DNA of 64,000 bases from Yponomeuta sedellus (taxonomy: Eukaryota; Arthropoda; Insecta; Lepidoptera; Yponomeutidae). A model generated the notes under the pieces. It did no database searches. It saw only the letters and a list, made by a program, of their open reading frames with translations, and was not told where the DNA came from. Each line of letters opens with the position of its first letter. The first letter of the stretch is position 1. Below, in pieces: positions 28,791-40,000 of this stretch. The position numbers and the translations under genes are program-made. The stretch covers positions 23,009,714 through 23,073,713 of the forward strand of contig OW203725.1 in the NCBI GenBank assembly GCA_934045075.1, in the 5' to 3' direction.

Positions 28791-28947
28791 TATCTGTCGC
28801 CACTATTTTTAGAACGTAGTACCAACGTACTAGGATTCAGTCGGTTTCCGCTACAAACCGCCGTTTTTGGCGGAAATCGATAAAACTTCTGGGTTAATCC
28901 TAGTTCATCCTAGTTTCTACTGATTCTAAAAATAGTGGGCACAGATA
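28791..28947. mobile_element. 157-bp MITE with 24-bp terminal inverted repeats
   Basis: TATCTGTCGCCACTATTTTT at the left pairs with 28924-28947 (two mismatches over 24 nt). The core TTTCCGC...GCGGAAA forms a second inner hairpin. A diverged relative lies at about 58880-59010 and another at about 30885-31035. Confidence 0.8.
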
Positions 28948-29007
28948 TTAAGACTTTGCTATTTAATTTTTGCAAACAACGTATTATTAAACATGTTATG
29001 GTTTTTA

Positions 29008-29225
29008 TCCTGCTAAGCCCTGGCATCCTAAAAATAGGACATCACGAATAACTTTCTTAATTCACACCCAATGATTTATAGTAAGTCCGGAAAACTTACT
29101 GTTCCAGTTCAATATTTTCCTCAGCCTTTTTTGGACAAGAAGAAAAAGTTCTTCAAAATCTACGTAGTTTTGTAGTACCTGTCTGTCTGTCTGAAGTGTT
29201 ACCTCCAGGGTTTAGGAGGATATTC
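29008..29225. repeat. Dispersed repeat, copy of 54822-55022
   Basis: Shares CTAAGCCCTGG, AATAGGACATCACGA, GGAAAACTTACTGTTCCAG and AAAGTTCTTCAAAA with 54822-55022. The ends (CTAAGCCCTGG / CCAGGGTTTAGG) are inverted repeats. MITE-like. Confidence 0.8.
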
Positions 29226-29372
29226 CATCGGTGACACAAGCACCCCATAAGCGACTTCAACCATATTTGCCAAAAGTATACAAGTTTTTGTACATGTTAC
29301 GAGACAGCATGCGAGACGCGACCAGCAGCCTTAAACCCTGTATTGCTTCCAAAGGTTCCTGAATGAGAAAAA

Positions 29373-29636
29373 CAGATAATTTATCCTTACTTGTCAAATT
29401 TAGTAAACAAGATTCTAAAGTCGAAATTAACATTTCATGCCAAAATAAAGTTTCTCGCAAGTTTATAAATTTGTTTGTTTATACATATACTTTGTTGATA
29501 AATTTGGCAGCGTGTTATATAAAATAGTGTCCTAGGTTACTTAATTTATAGGATTATGGCAGTTTTCGACTATCAAGTCATACTTTACCGGTAGAATCTT
29601 GTTTACTAAGTTGGACAATTAAGAATAAATAGACTG
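29373..29636. mobile_element. mariner-like MITE, second copy
   Basis: Left end CAGATAATTTATCCTTACTT and right end AAGAATAAATAGACTG-TA match the 49549-49805 element; its inner part is the reverse orientation of that copy (GCAGCGTGTTAT, ATGGCAGTTTT). Both ends also form an inverted repeat. Confidence 0.8.
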
Positions 29637-30235
29637 TACATAGAGGTCGATTAATAAAACGAAACTGGATTTTATATACGGGATTATATTTTGTAGACAT
29701 CGTAAGCCACATTTACATTTACGATAAACATTTTTAACGGTAGCCAGCGATTCGCGCAGGCGGCGGCCGGCTACTAACTCTAGTCGAATGTAACAGTATG
29801 TTGAAACATGAGAAAAGCTTGCATCAAACGCCCTTAGCATGTAACTTGTCATTTTACACATTGATATGCTCGCCTGAGATAAAAAATATACACCAAAATA
29901 CTGAAAGGGAGAATCGCAGATTAATAACAGTTCATAATATTAGCTTTTTGTGTTTTTTTTCTTCATTATTTTTACATTTAAACGTAGATACTTAGATACT
30001 AACTAACCACGAGTGTATGACTCCCGCGAACGGGACAAAATCGTCACATATTTCTTTTAAATATCAATTCGTAAATATGTATGTTTACAATAATAATAAT
30101 AACATTAAAGTTGTTAGAGATATAAACTCGAACAGGATAAAGACTAGACTGTACACTGATCAACAAGAACTTGGCGACGCGGCTCGCAGTCACTGAGCGG
30201 GGAAACAAACCTTCGTGATTATACTCTTTCTAACT

Positions 30236-30425
30236 TATGCACTAACCCGTGCTAAGGACAATTTTAAAAACCTATTTAGAGGCTAAAAATTCCACCCATG
30301 CCGGATTCGAACCCGCGACCTCTGGCTATCCGTGCCAGCGCTCTTTCCAACTGAGCTAATGGGCGACTCACCGGCATCAGTGAAATTTCGAACCTCTTTA
30401 TAATATTCTCTGTATTACGTACAGG
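30236..30425 (-). mobile_element. tRNA-like SINE family 4 (minus)
   Basis: Full family copy in reverse, from TGCACTAACCCGTGCTAAGG through the tRNA-like head (GATTCGAACCCGCGACC, CCAACTGAGCTAATGGGCG) to the leader (ATATTCTCTGTATTACGTAC). Confidence 0.85.
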
Positions 30426-30490
30426 CAGCGACCGATGTAAAAACCTAACTGCAAAGTAGGTACTCGGGGCTGCAAGTGATGCAAATTACG

Positions 30491-30553
30491 TGAGTCGCCC
30501 ATTAGCTCAGTTAGTAAGAGCGCTGGCACGGATAGCCAGAGGTCGCGGGTTCT
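30491..30553 (+). mobile_element. tRNA-like SINE family 4, truncated head (plus)
   Basis: GAGTCGCCCATTAGCTCAGTTAG to GGTCGCGGGTTC, then unrelated sequence. Inverted with respect to the copy at 30236-30425. Confidence 0.75.
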
Positions 30554-30689
30554 ATTGTATCAACCGATCAACCGACAACATTGAACCTTTTTAGAGCCAA
30601 AAATACAATATACTCTATTATTGATCTTAAAGGCGCTACCCGGCGCTTACTAGCGCCACCAATAGAAACAAAGTCATAATCTTGTTAAA

Positions 30690-30838
30690 AAACCCCAGGT
30701 CTTGGATGTTTACATGTTTATGAGGTCGTTGTTTCTGGTTCCCACGACCATAGACAACTTGTCTGTGCCACGACACAGGGTATCCTAGTGTGGGGCCTGA
30801 AGCAATGTATGTGCCAGTAGGTATGTACAGGTTATGTC
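30690..30838 (+). mobile_element. SINE family 2 body without tRNA head
   Basis: ACCCCAGGTCTTGGATGTTTA through GGTTCCCACGAC and GACACAGGGTATCCTAGTGT, the body of 40098-40315. 5'-truncated. Confidence 0.75.
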
Positions 30839-31039
30839 ATGTTGTTTTAATGTACCCATGTGTGTTTTTAATAACATCATTAATCTTAACTATTTCCTAC
30901 AGTCTTGAACCTAGGATTAACAAGTTGTTAATAACAACCTAGGACTAATAGACTTTCGCTAAACGCCGGTTTTTCGCAAAAGTACTTTAGACCTAGGTTC
31001 TTGTCAGTAGATTTTAAAAACAGCTACTATATTTATTGA

Positions 31040-33480
31040 CATTTATGATGTTCGCTTTTCCTAAAGACGAGTTGTAAAAGTTTTAATTTGTTCCATTGGT
31101 GGCGTTAACACAAGTAAGCGGCTTAATAAAGACTTACCTTAGCCCTGCCGCCGCCACAATAAACATCTCCTATTGCCAATAAGGTTCATCTCCGGCGCTC
31201 AGTAAACGCACAGCCGACCCTAACATTTAAAACAAAGGTCGCATACTAGTTACTCAAGGGTCTGGAACCTCAATGCGACGACGCAACGGAATTCCAAACC
31301 CTCCACATCTAAACAATAAATTACCATAAAATAATCTGAATTGAAAACAAGTCTTAATCTTCAGATATACATATATACGACTTTACAGTACCACGAGTAT
31401 CATTGTTGCCACATAGGGCGGGGTAAAAGAACTATAGCTGCAGCTATTTGAAGGAAGCCGCGGGTGATATGAAAGAGATAAAAAAACCCCCTTTGTACTT
31501 TAGGGATATGTCCTAATTTATTGTGACGCGAAAGTAACTGAGAAAACTAAACAAAGTAAACTTTAATTACCACGAAAATTTAAAATTAAGAACCTAAGTA
31601 AAATTTACAAAAACGCGAAATTAACTAAAATTTAGTTTCTAATGCCATAACATCCACTTTAGGTTTCGTCACATTGAATTCCTAATAACAATTAGAAACA
31701 ACATAAGTAATACTTACACGTCCACGTGTAGTGAGAAGGAAAACGAAATGAAAAATATATAATTACATTTTAGTAAAAAAACAAAGTTCAATGATCATAC
31801 AAGAAGCATGCTTTTGTTCGTACATTATGGTCCGACTTTGGCACAATAACCAATTTAATACTATACTTGTAACCAATTCAGCATGGCACTGACCAAAACT
31901 GATAAAAAATTGTGTTGTAAAAACGACGTATTATTTTTTTCTCAATAACTCTTTGGTACATTTTTTTGTGAGCAAACACTATTATTCTTTCATTTATATT
32001 TATGATAGAGTAAAAATTTCCGAACACTAAAAGCGCTACGAATGAAGATACTTCATACTATAAAAAACACCGAATACTGCATTTATTGGACCGATTCAAA
32101 AATTTCCACAATATATCTTACACCATGCCAATTAAACTATATTTTGAATTTGTCTTCCCTAACGTATCGCGAGCCACTGTGAGCATCCGCAATACAAACA
32201 CAACATATACAGGCACCAACTTTTTTACTGGGCACACATTATGCTCGAGATAAAATATAAACCAATTAATGCTGGGACACTCCCAATGAAACCAGAGTCA
32301 CTAAGCGTTGTGAAATCGTATACAAAGTACTACAACATGTAGATCCTTTAAAAATGAACACCTTACGTCTTCACGAGAGACTTCACACCCCTCAGTAACT
32401 TTAACAACTTTATTCCTGAATCAGAGTGTGTGCTAGCCCTGCCTGCCTTTTCCACATCACTGGAATGTTAAATCCAACGCCTCGTATCAATGCTGCTGAC
32501 AAAAACTGGGAGGATTTAGAAACGAAGAAAAAACCTAACAATAGTGTCACAACAGGTAGGCCTTGCAAATATACTGAAGAGGCAAGTACATTTACAATAA
32601 GTAATTTAATCTTATATTCCTGAAGGATGATTATTTTCGTCCTGATTGAGGCCAGTCATGAAGAAATATTTCATTATACAAATACCGATTAGATATGAAC
32701 TTGCCCCAAACAATATTACTCAAAGTCTTCAACCGTATCATCCAACAACAAGAGTAGTATAATAAAAACAAGTACACAATTCCATTTGTACTTACAACAC
32801 CGTTTCGTTTCTATGAATAAAAAACAAATACGAGTATATCTCATTGATTGAACAACCTACGTTAGTTATTCGATGTTTTAGTCGGACAACTCTTATAAAC
32901 GAGAGGTAGGCTGACCTGCTTGGGGCGCGCTTAGCAGACGTTTGCTGCCAGGGCGTACCTACATATAATTTGGTTTACAATCATAAAATTACTGAGCGAT
33001 CGCTCGCTCAAAAGCTCTGGGCTAACGTTCCCCGATGCGCCTTCGTCAATCTTCGTAAAAAGCCGACCGTGGCCGAGGTCTCCACCAATCGGAGATTAAA
33101 AATGGCGCACCCGCAGTCACTATTTCTACTTAGGGGTTGCGCTCATACGTACACCGACAAAAGTAGTTTTCAACGAGTACCATTAATAATAAATATAGGA
33201 ATACAACTACACATAGAGTCTTCAACGCGTTTGCATTTACACACACTACACACAAATATCACACTTGGGATTACGACACCTTTCGTAACGAGAATTAATA
33301 TATTTATAACAACACGACTACTAAAAGTTCGAGATTATAACGCTCCTTATTGGGGTCCGCTTCCTGATGGATGTTTAGGTTCCATTTTGATCTGTGGTCG
33401 TAGAAGATGACGGTGTTCTATCTTACTATGACTTGTTTCGGAAACCCACGTCTATCTATATGGAAGGGTTTCGGCAATAC
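31040..33480. other. Intergenic region between SAAL1 and skywalker 3' end
   Basis: AT-rich with no recognised gene. A more GC-rich patch at about 32920-33130 includes CGATCGCTCGCTC. The frame at 32970-33410 (+) shows no family features. No repeat family was recognised beyond the MITE relic at 30885-31035. Confidence 0.5.
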
Positions 33481-33486
33481 TTGAGT

Positions 33487-33492
33487 TTTATT
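33487..33492 (-). terminator. sky: Candidate skywalker polyadenylation signal
   Basis: TTTATT on the plus strand (AATAAA on the minus strand), about 395 nt after the minus-strand stop codon. One of several possible sites. Confidence 0.35.
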
Positions 33493-33886
33493 GGTGTCTC
33501 GAAGAGGATGCCTGCGTGTCTCCTAATCTCCGGATATTGATAACACTCCATGTCCTTTATAATCCTCAATTTGATCCTATATTGAATTAGTGTATTGTCT
33601 TCCAGTTCTACATTTTTTGTCTCGATAAAACTGGCAGGTAAACTTTGAGTTGTCAATATTATCCGGTAAGGACACAAACATTATCCGAGCAAAGAGTAAC
33701 TGTAGATCTTCCTGACGTTGTTGACATAATCTCCACTCTTCGGCTGTAGACCCACATCTTTAGACACCGAAGTGACGCGATGTTGAAACTTCGCGCGCAG
33801 ATCACTGAAGCCTCCAGAACTGATCGGCATTTAAGTGATGATCAGGATTGGGGTTGGCTGGTGGAAGTCCATCTGCTCATACTGCC

Positions 33887-34028
33887 TTACGCACCGGAGA
33901 ATCCGTAGACCTCCAGCACTCGTATCTCGAAGTCGCCGCTAGGGCATAGTGGGGGGTTGTTGAAGGTGGAACACTTATCGGTTTTTCCGAAGCGGATGTT
34001 CTCGTCCATCCAGATAGCTTGGCCGTCC
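33887..34028 (-). CDS. sky: sky last coding exon
   Basis: Acceptor CGTACTTACAG. Encodes DGQAIWMDENIRFGKTDK, CSTFNNPPLCPSGDF and EIRVLEVYGFSGA, the last strands of TLDc, then TAA at 33889-33887. The first base completes a Gly codon begun by either alternative exon. Confidence 0.96.
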
Positions 34029-37000
34029 CTGTAAGTACGGAAGAGGCGGGTTAGACGCGCGAGTTGGAAGGTGCTAATTTCAAACCAAAACACCACAAGC
34101 TTTAAGTTCAATTTCATATGGATCTAAGGGTTAAATAATGTCTGTCGTTAGTCAAACTTAAGAGAAAGTGTTCTTTTCACACAGATCGCAGGCACACTCA
34201 CACCTCAAATCGCAAAAAACAAACTGGGGAAATACCTGAACGTATTATTAAAGCAAATGTTAGTTAGGCAAGGGACACTCAGGAAGACGCGTCCTTTCAA
34301 TTCACTTTTAGGTATACAAAATTTATTACTGAAGCTATGGGACACAACCCACAAATATAAGACACAGTGCGCGGACGGGAACTCTATGCAGCGTCTTCGT
34401 CCCACGTTTTTCCTATGTGCCCCACGCTTAATTGACTTTATTAGTAAATCAGGAAGGTCAATAATTCTAATGCCGTGTCTCCTGCAAAGCGGATTATTTT
34501 GTGTAATAAAAAGAATAAAATAGATAGAATTCTTTTTCAATCTGTTTTCAATGCGTGAAACATTGCTTTTATTTACCTTGCCTTAGTGATGAAAATGTTT
34601 TGCACACGGAAAACTGATTCGTTCTGTAGAATGTTTGCCAGAAGGAGGGCGTTTGGACACACAATGCACTGGGACAAACCCAAAACCCCACACCGAAGCA
34701 CCGCCACTCAAAACCGCACATACCCTCCGCCGACGGTGATCATCGACGAGTCCGCGGCCATGAAGAGAGACGTCGCATGCGCCGACGGCCGCACGTCCCC
34801 AGCCGTCAGCATCCGGTCCTTCTCATCGTCATTCATCAGCCCTACCCACGGGTACTTCGCCCTGACTGGATGCAAGCTACAAAGGTGGAAATGTTTAGTC
34901 ACGAACTGACACTAACCCGCCTCCGATAGTGATCATTTTGGAGTCGGCGGCCATGAAAAGCTCGCAGCCGTGGGCGACGCGCTCCTCGCGAGCCTCGCCG
35001 CCGGCGCCCAGGTTCGTCACGCAGCCCACCCAGGGGTATTTGGCGCGTTCGGGGTACAGGCTGGAAGCTAGGGCTGTTAGCGCGGGCGCGGCGATTTGTT
35101 TACGGGGCGGGGAATCGTGGGACGGGATCTAAGGCTGGGGTGCTTTGTTCAGGAATGGCGACGTTGTAAAACGGTCACCAATGCCAAGGAGGTAATGTGA
35201 TTTCTGCGGTGGTATCACACTTTTTTTTCTTTCAAGAAACTCTTAGGGCACCATGCCATACGATGTTATTATGTGAGCAGTATCTTGCTGTTTATTACGG
35301 TGACGTAGCACAAACGAATACAATCAACTGTTATTAATTGGGTATAAAATGATGTTTCAAGAACCTTAGTAGAACGTGACCTATTCACAAGAGGTTCTTA
35401 GTTTTCTGTTTGGCTCCAAGGATGGAATAAATTAGGGGTAGATAAACAAATCGCCTTCGCCATTTTCCCGAGTAAAACAAAATCGAATAGCAAACTGTCG
35501 AATTGTGAAAATATATAAAATTTAATCTGGAATTCAGTACTTTCTTATACAACACTATCAAGCTGTCAAAGGTTTCTAAACATTGACCGGAGCGTGCAAT
35601 TTCTGTGCAAATCTTTGAGACTAGCAAGTGCTAAGTCAGCCATCTAAACGTGTTAAATCGCGAGATTATGTGGGGAAAACTTGCCAAATGTATATTATCA
35701 GTTAGGTGATCTATGTAGATAATCGTAGATAAAGCAATCAATACATTACTAAAGTTTTTCTTTAAAACCCCTGAAATGTTTCTAGCATTGTGGAAGTCCA
35801 CAAAGAGAAAAAAGTAAAGTTAGGCCAGGTTTTCACGGTCTTAGGCTGACATTCAGAGACGAAAACTAAGCAAAGACTGGTCTTACAAATGTCCAAATCA
35901 CGTACATTTTGACATTTCTGAGACCGGTCTTAGCTTCAGTTTTCGTCTCTGAATGTCAGCCTTAGTGCGCCATCCGAGTAAACTAATGCTTCTGATTGGC
36001 TATTTTGGTGTTGTCACGAAAAACCGTGCAATCAGAAGCATTAGTTCACTCGAATGGCGCACTCGGGCCGAGCGTACTAAGATCGTGAAAACGCGTCTTA
36101 AAAGTCAGTTGCTCTGTGCTCTTTTCACTCGCCATAAAATTTGAGAGAGATAGGTACTTATACCAGCAGACAAGGTACGTGCCATACAATATAAAGCACA
36201 GAATCGCAATACGGGGTTTTCAAAGTGAAGCAACCAAAGTGAGTGATTGTGTTCTTTTATTTATTTATTTTATTTCAATCCATGTATTTATTGTATTAAA
36301 TAATCTATCGTCGAGTTAGCACCTATAATACAAGTCATTTAGTTGTACTTAGTATAGGGCTAACGAGATCTGTGTAATATGTCCATGAATATTTATTTAT
36401 TATTATTTAACTATAAAAAAAAATTGGGATACTTAGCGCAGCTGGTGTCGCAATTTTAATACATGTTTGCGTATGTATCTGCATACGTCATTTACAGGTC
36501 AATTTGTGCAAATTACTTCGACACTTTGTCTTTCCGTGAAATGTTTAAGTTACGTGCATTCTGCCCCCTAGAGGGACACATGAAGTACTGAATTCCAATC
36601 GGTATAATTTGTAAGAAATTAAGTACAATTTGAAGTAACAATGCCAACAATCTAATAATGAACTAAAACAGCCGTCACTACATAGCATGCCAAGCTCTGT
36701 GCTCACTAACTTACAGCGATCTAATAATTAAAATCGTTTTATCGACTTTTCAGCTCTGGGATTTATTTGACAGTTCGCGTTATTGAACTGAGCGTGATCA
36801 CATCTATGGGGTCATAATCAGAACCCACTTTATGTTTCAACATTCGAGAGGAAGCTACGGTGTAAAAGTACATTAACAAAATATTTTACTCAGTTTTATG
36901 AAAGCAAACTGTCAAATGTAGACGTAGAACTAATCCAAATACAATGTTAGTGTGTTCAACAAGTGATGACTAACAGCCGTTTCCTACAAATAATTCATGG

Positions 37001-40000
37001 ATTGGTAAGCGTACTCATTGTTAAAAGTTATTTCGTCCAAACAACAATGCCAACTATTGGTATCATTTAAATCATCAACAAAAACATACGCTATTGGTCA
37101 GGTCTAATGCAGCAATTTTTTTTTTATATTTTAATTTTTATGGTTTCTTTCTTTTTGTATATTAGGTTGAATGTGGCGTGTGACAGATACTATTTGTGTA
37201 ATTAAATTTGCTGACCATATTTGTTTTTGTTTGCTGACCACGTGCGGCTGCTATTGACAAATATTTTTTAAATAAATAATTATTATTTACTCTGTTGGCT
37301 GATCGATCAAGTATTTGTCAATAACCTAATTAGTTCCCTTTGTAGGCTTACTTATCGACGAATTTATTATAGGATAAGGCAGCGTGAATGAAGAAATAGT
37401 ATGGAAATGGTGTTTAAAATACCAATTCCTGAATACATAGGTTTTCATTCAGTCACAAATGAGATGGTTCAAGAACTAATCGCTGCTTGATTCTTCCTTA
37501 CCCCGAATGCGCCAAATAACGAAGAGAAAGGCTGGTCTGCGATTACCAAGATAACTTGACACTTCGTGGCTCTTCATAATAGGTATTTCATATGTCAAGC
37601 TATTTTGGATTTGGAAATATAATGGGATAGATCACGTGTGTTGAAAGGTGCGTTTAGTTAATCTTTATTCTCTACGTACATAGAATTATAATAATTCCGT
37701 CGGCGATAGCCGATGTATAATGGTCGTTCTACATTAACTCTTAAAACAAGTCCAATAAGAGCTAAAGTAGCATTGACTGTCGCCGTCTGTAAGTACGCAC
37801 GCTAATCGACCCTTATGCACTTTGCATCGTTGTCCGTGATTGAGAAGCTTTTGTCCAAAACGCTTTTGAAGCGGTTGTCTACATGCATTAGAAAAGATTT
37901 TCAAATATTTCTTCTGTTAATAACGCTCCGAAATATGTGTCACTCCTCGACTGAAATTCTGAGTCAGCGGCCACACACAGAAAAGGGGGCTTGGTAAAGA
38001 CGATCAGAAGACTTTTCATACAAATTTGTACTGATGGTATGAGACGAAGCCCGAGAAGAGACGGGGCGAGGATTTCTATACAACGGGTCGCGTCTCTCCC
38101 ACGCCACCGACCCACGTCCCTTCTGTAGGGCCACTGGATCAGGTTCAATGTCATTTTTATATAGAAAATTTTGTACATATTTTAAAGCTAACCCCAAAGT
38201 CAAAGTCATTCAAACATAGCAATAAAAATAGTAATAAGTAAATATGGAAACTGAATTTATCATCTTTTAAACATAAGCTTCTCAATTATCGTAGAGGTTC
38301 AGATTCAGTTTGATAATGTAAAAGTGAAGACTGACAGTGTAAAAGTCCATGTGCTACGTGAAGAAAGTCAACAAAGCTAGTACGTAAAGTACGTGTCACA
38401 GCTACTGGCCTTCTACACATTTACGTGCAGTAACCCTAGATACCGACTACATGGGAATATTTCGAGATTGTGATGACACAGGCAAAAACAAGTTTCAGAT
38501 AGGCAAGAAGAATAAAATGCAGTGACCATGCCATCCTAACCTCGATCTTTTAATTACTGTAACACGATTACTTACAGGGCTCCATGAAAACACTAGCGTC
38601 ACCAAGGTAGAAAAATGGTATCTACTTTTTTTTAAACCTATTTGGAGGCTAAAAATTCCACCCATGCCGGGACACAAACCCGCGACCTCTGTGTATCCGT
38701 GCCAGCGCTCTCCCAACTGAGCTAATGGGCGAATCACCGGCATCAGTGAAATTTCGAACCTCTACAATCTCTCTGTACTACTTTTTGTATCTACTTAATC
38801 TCTTTGTTTCTACTTTTACAGATCAGTTTTGCGAAAAGTTTCGTATCAATCTCTCAAACATGTTCCTTTTCTTCCTACGCCTTTCCACTAATGGAGGTTG
38901 GCCGTCAACTGCGCATATTATTCTTTTTTATCGCCAAGCGAAACAGATCGTCGACGCGGGTACATCCGTCCATTCCATGATGTTTCTTAGCAACGTCTTT
39001 CCCAAAACATCGACTTCCCTCAACCTTGCCCATCATTATAACTTGAAGAAGTCGGTGTCTCCCTCACTCTTGTTTATAGTGATTTTTAGGACCCACGACC
39101 GAGAAACTATGGCAAAAACCCTACAACTAGATAGCATCTAGTCCCAAATCCGTGATCCTTGATTCACGGTTCCCAAAAATAACTTCTGACATGATTGAAT
39201 AAGCTGGGTCTCGGTCCATTAGTCGAACGGCACAGGAAGAAAAATAAGATGGAGAAATTGATCGGACACTTAATAATTGAAGAAACAATAATTGACTTTT
39301 TCATTGGTGTATCAATTCAATAGTGTTCTCTTGGATCCCGTTATAGAAAGTAATTGCCAAACTATTCATCTTTAGCACACACAACACAGACGGTAGTAGT
39401 GTAAGCCATCTAAGACGTAAAGAGTTGTTCAATTATTTCATTTGCCTCTCACTCATGCAAAACAGCTGTCTACACCGTGTGAGCGAGAGACAAACAGTTT
39501 TTCTATTTATTCCTTCAATAGACCGCCTATAAATAAGTGCAAAATTAGTAAGTAGCAAGCATACCTGAAGAGGAAAGTCTCCCCTGTGCCGAAGTAGGCC
39601 TGTCGGTTCCCGCGTTCGTCTTTCTGGTTGCGCTCGAACCACCGCGTTGAACAGTACGCGCCGAACACCTGAATGTGGGTGAAGAGGTTGAATAATTTTT
39701 TAGATAGATAAATAATTTATTTCCACTTTTGCACACATACACTTAAGCCGTCGGTGCCGACTTTCAGGTAATGTCAGTTCGTTAAGCCATGTCAGAGGCC
39801 TTATGGGCGGGCGGCTTGATAACAGCCCGCCACTGCCTTAGACTCGGATTAGCCCGTTTAACTCGAGTTAACCTGTTGAATCAATCATTTTGTATGCGAA
39901 ATGATCAGTTAACTCGAGTTAAATGAGCTTACCCAGGCTTATGCAAGCGGTCCTTACAATCCTCCACCAACCCGGACTTGGCCCCCGTGGAGTAAGGCCT

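Larger units (their letters stand above)
35061..39564 (-). other. sky: sky intron (4.5 kb)
   Basis: Contains the double-hairpin MITE at 35829-36092, a dispersed repeat at about 36283-36400 (its reverse complement is at 56748-56870), and a family 4 SINE at 38629-38790. Otherwise AT-rich sequence in which no exon or repeat was recognised; the ORFs at 37815, 38725 and 35953 lack protein features. Confidence 0.6.

Noticed and set aside
32970..33410. 146-aa plus ORF as a gene
   Set aside because: Composition looks random, with no conserved motif, and no promoter or poly-A signal in convincing positions.
33456..33677. Minus-strand ORF (VELEDNTLIQYRIKLRI...) as an additional sky exon
   Set aside because: It lies after the conserved TLDc end and TAA stop, with no acceptor in matching phase that I could support; more likely 3' UTR.
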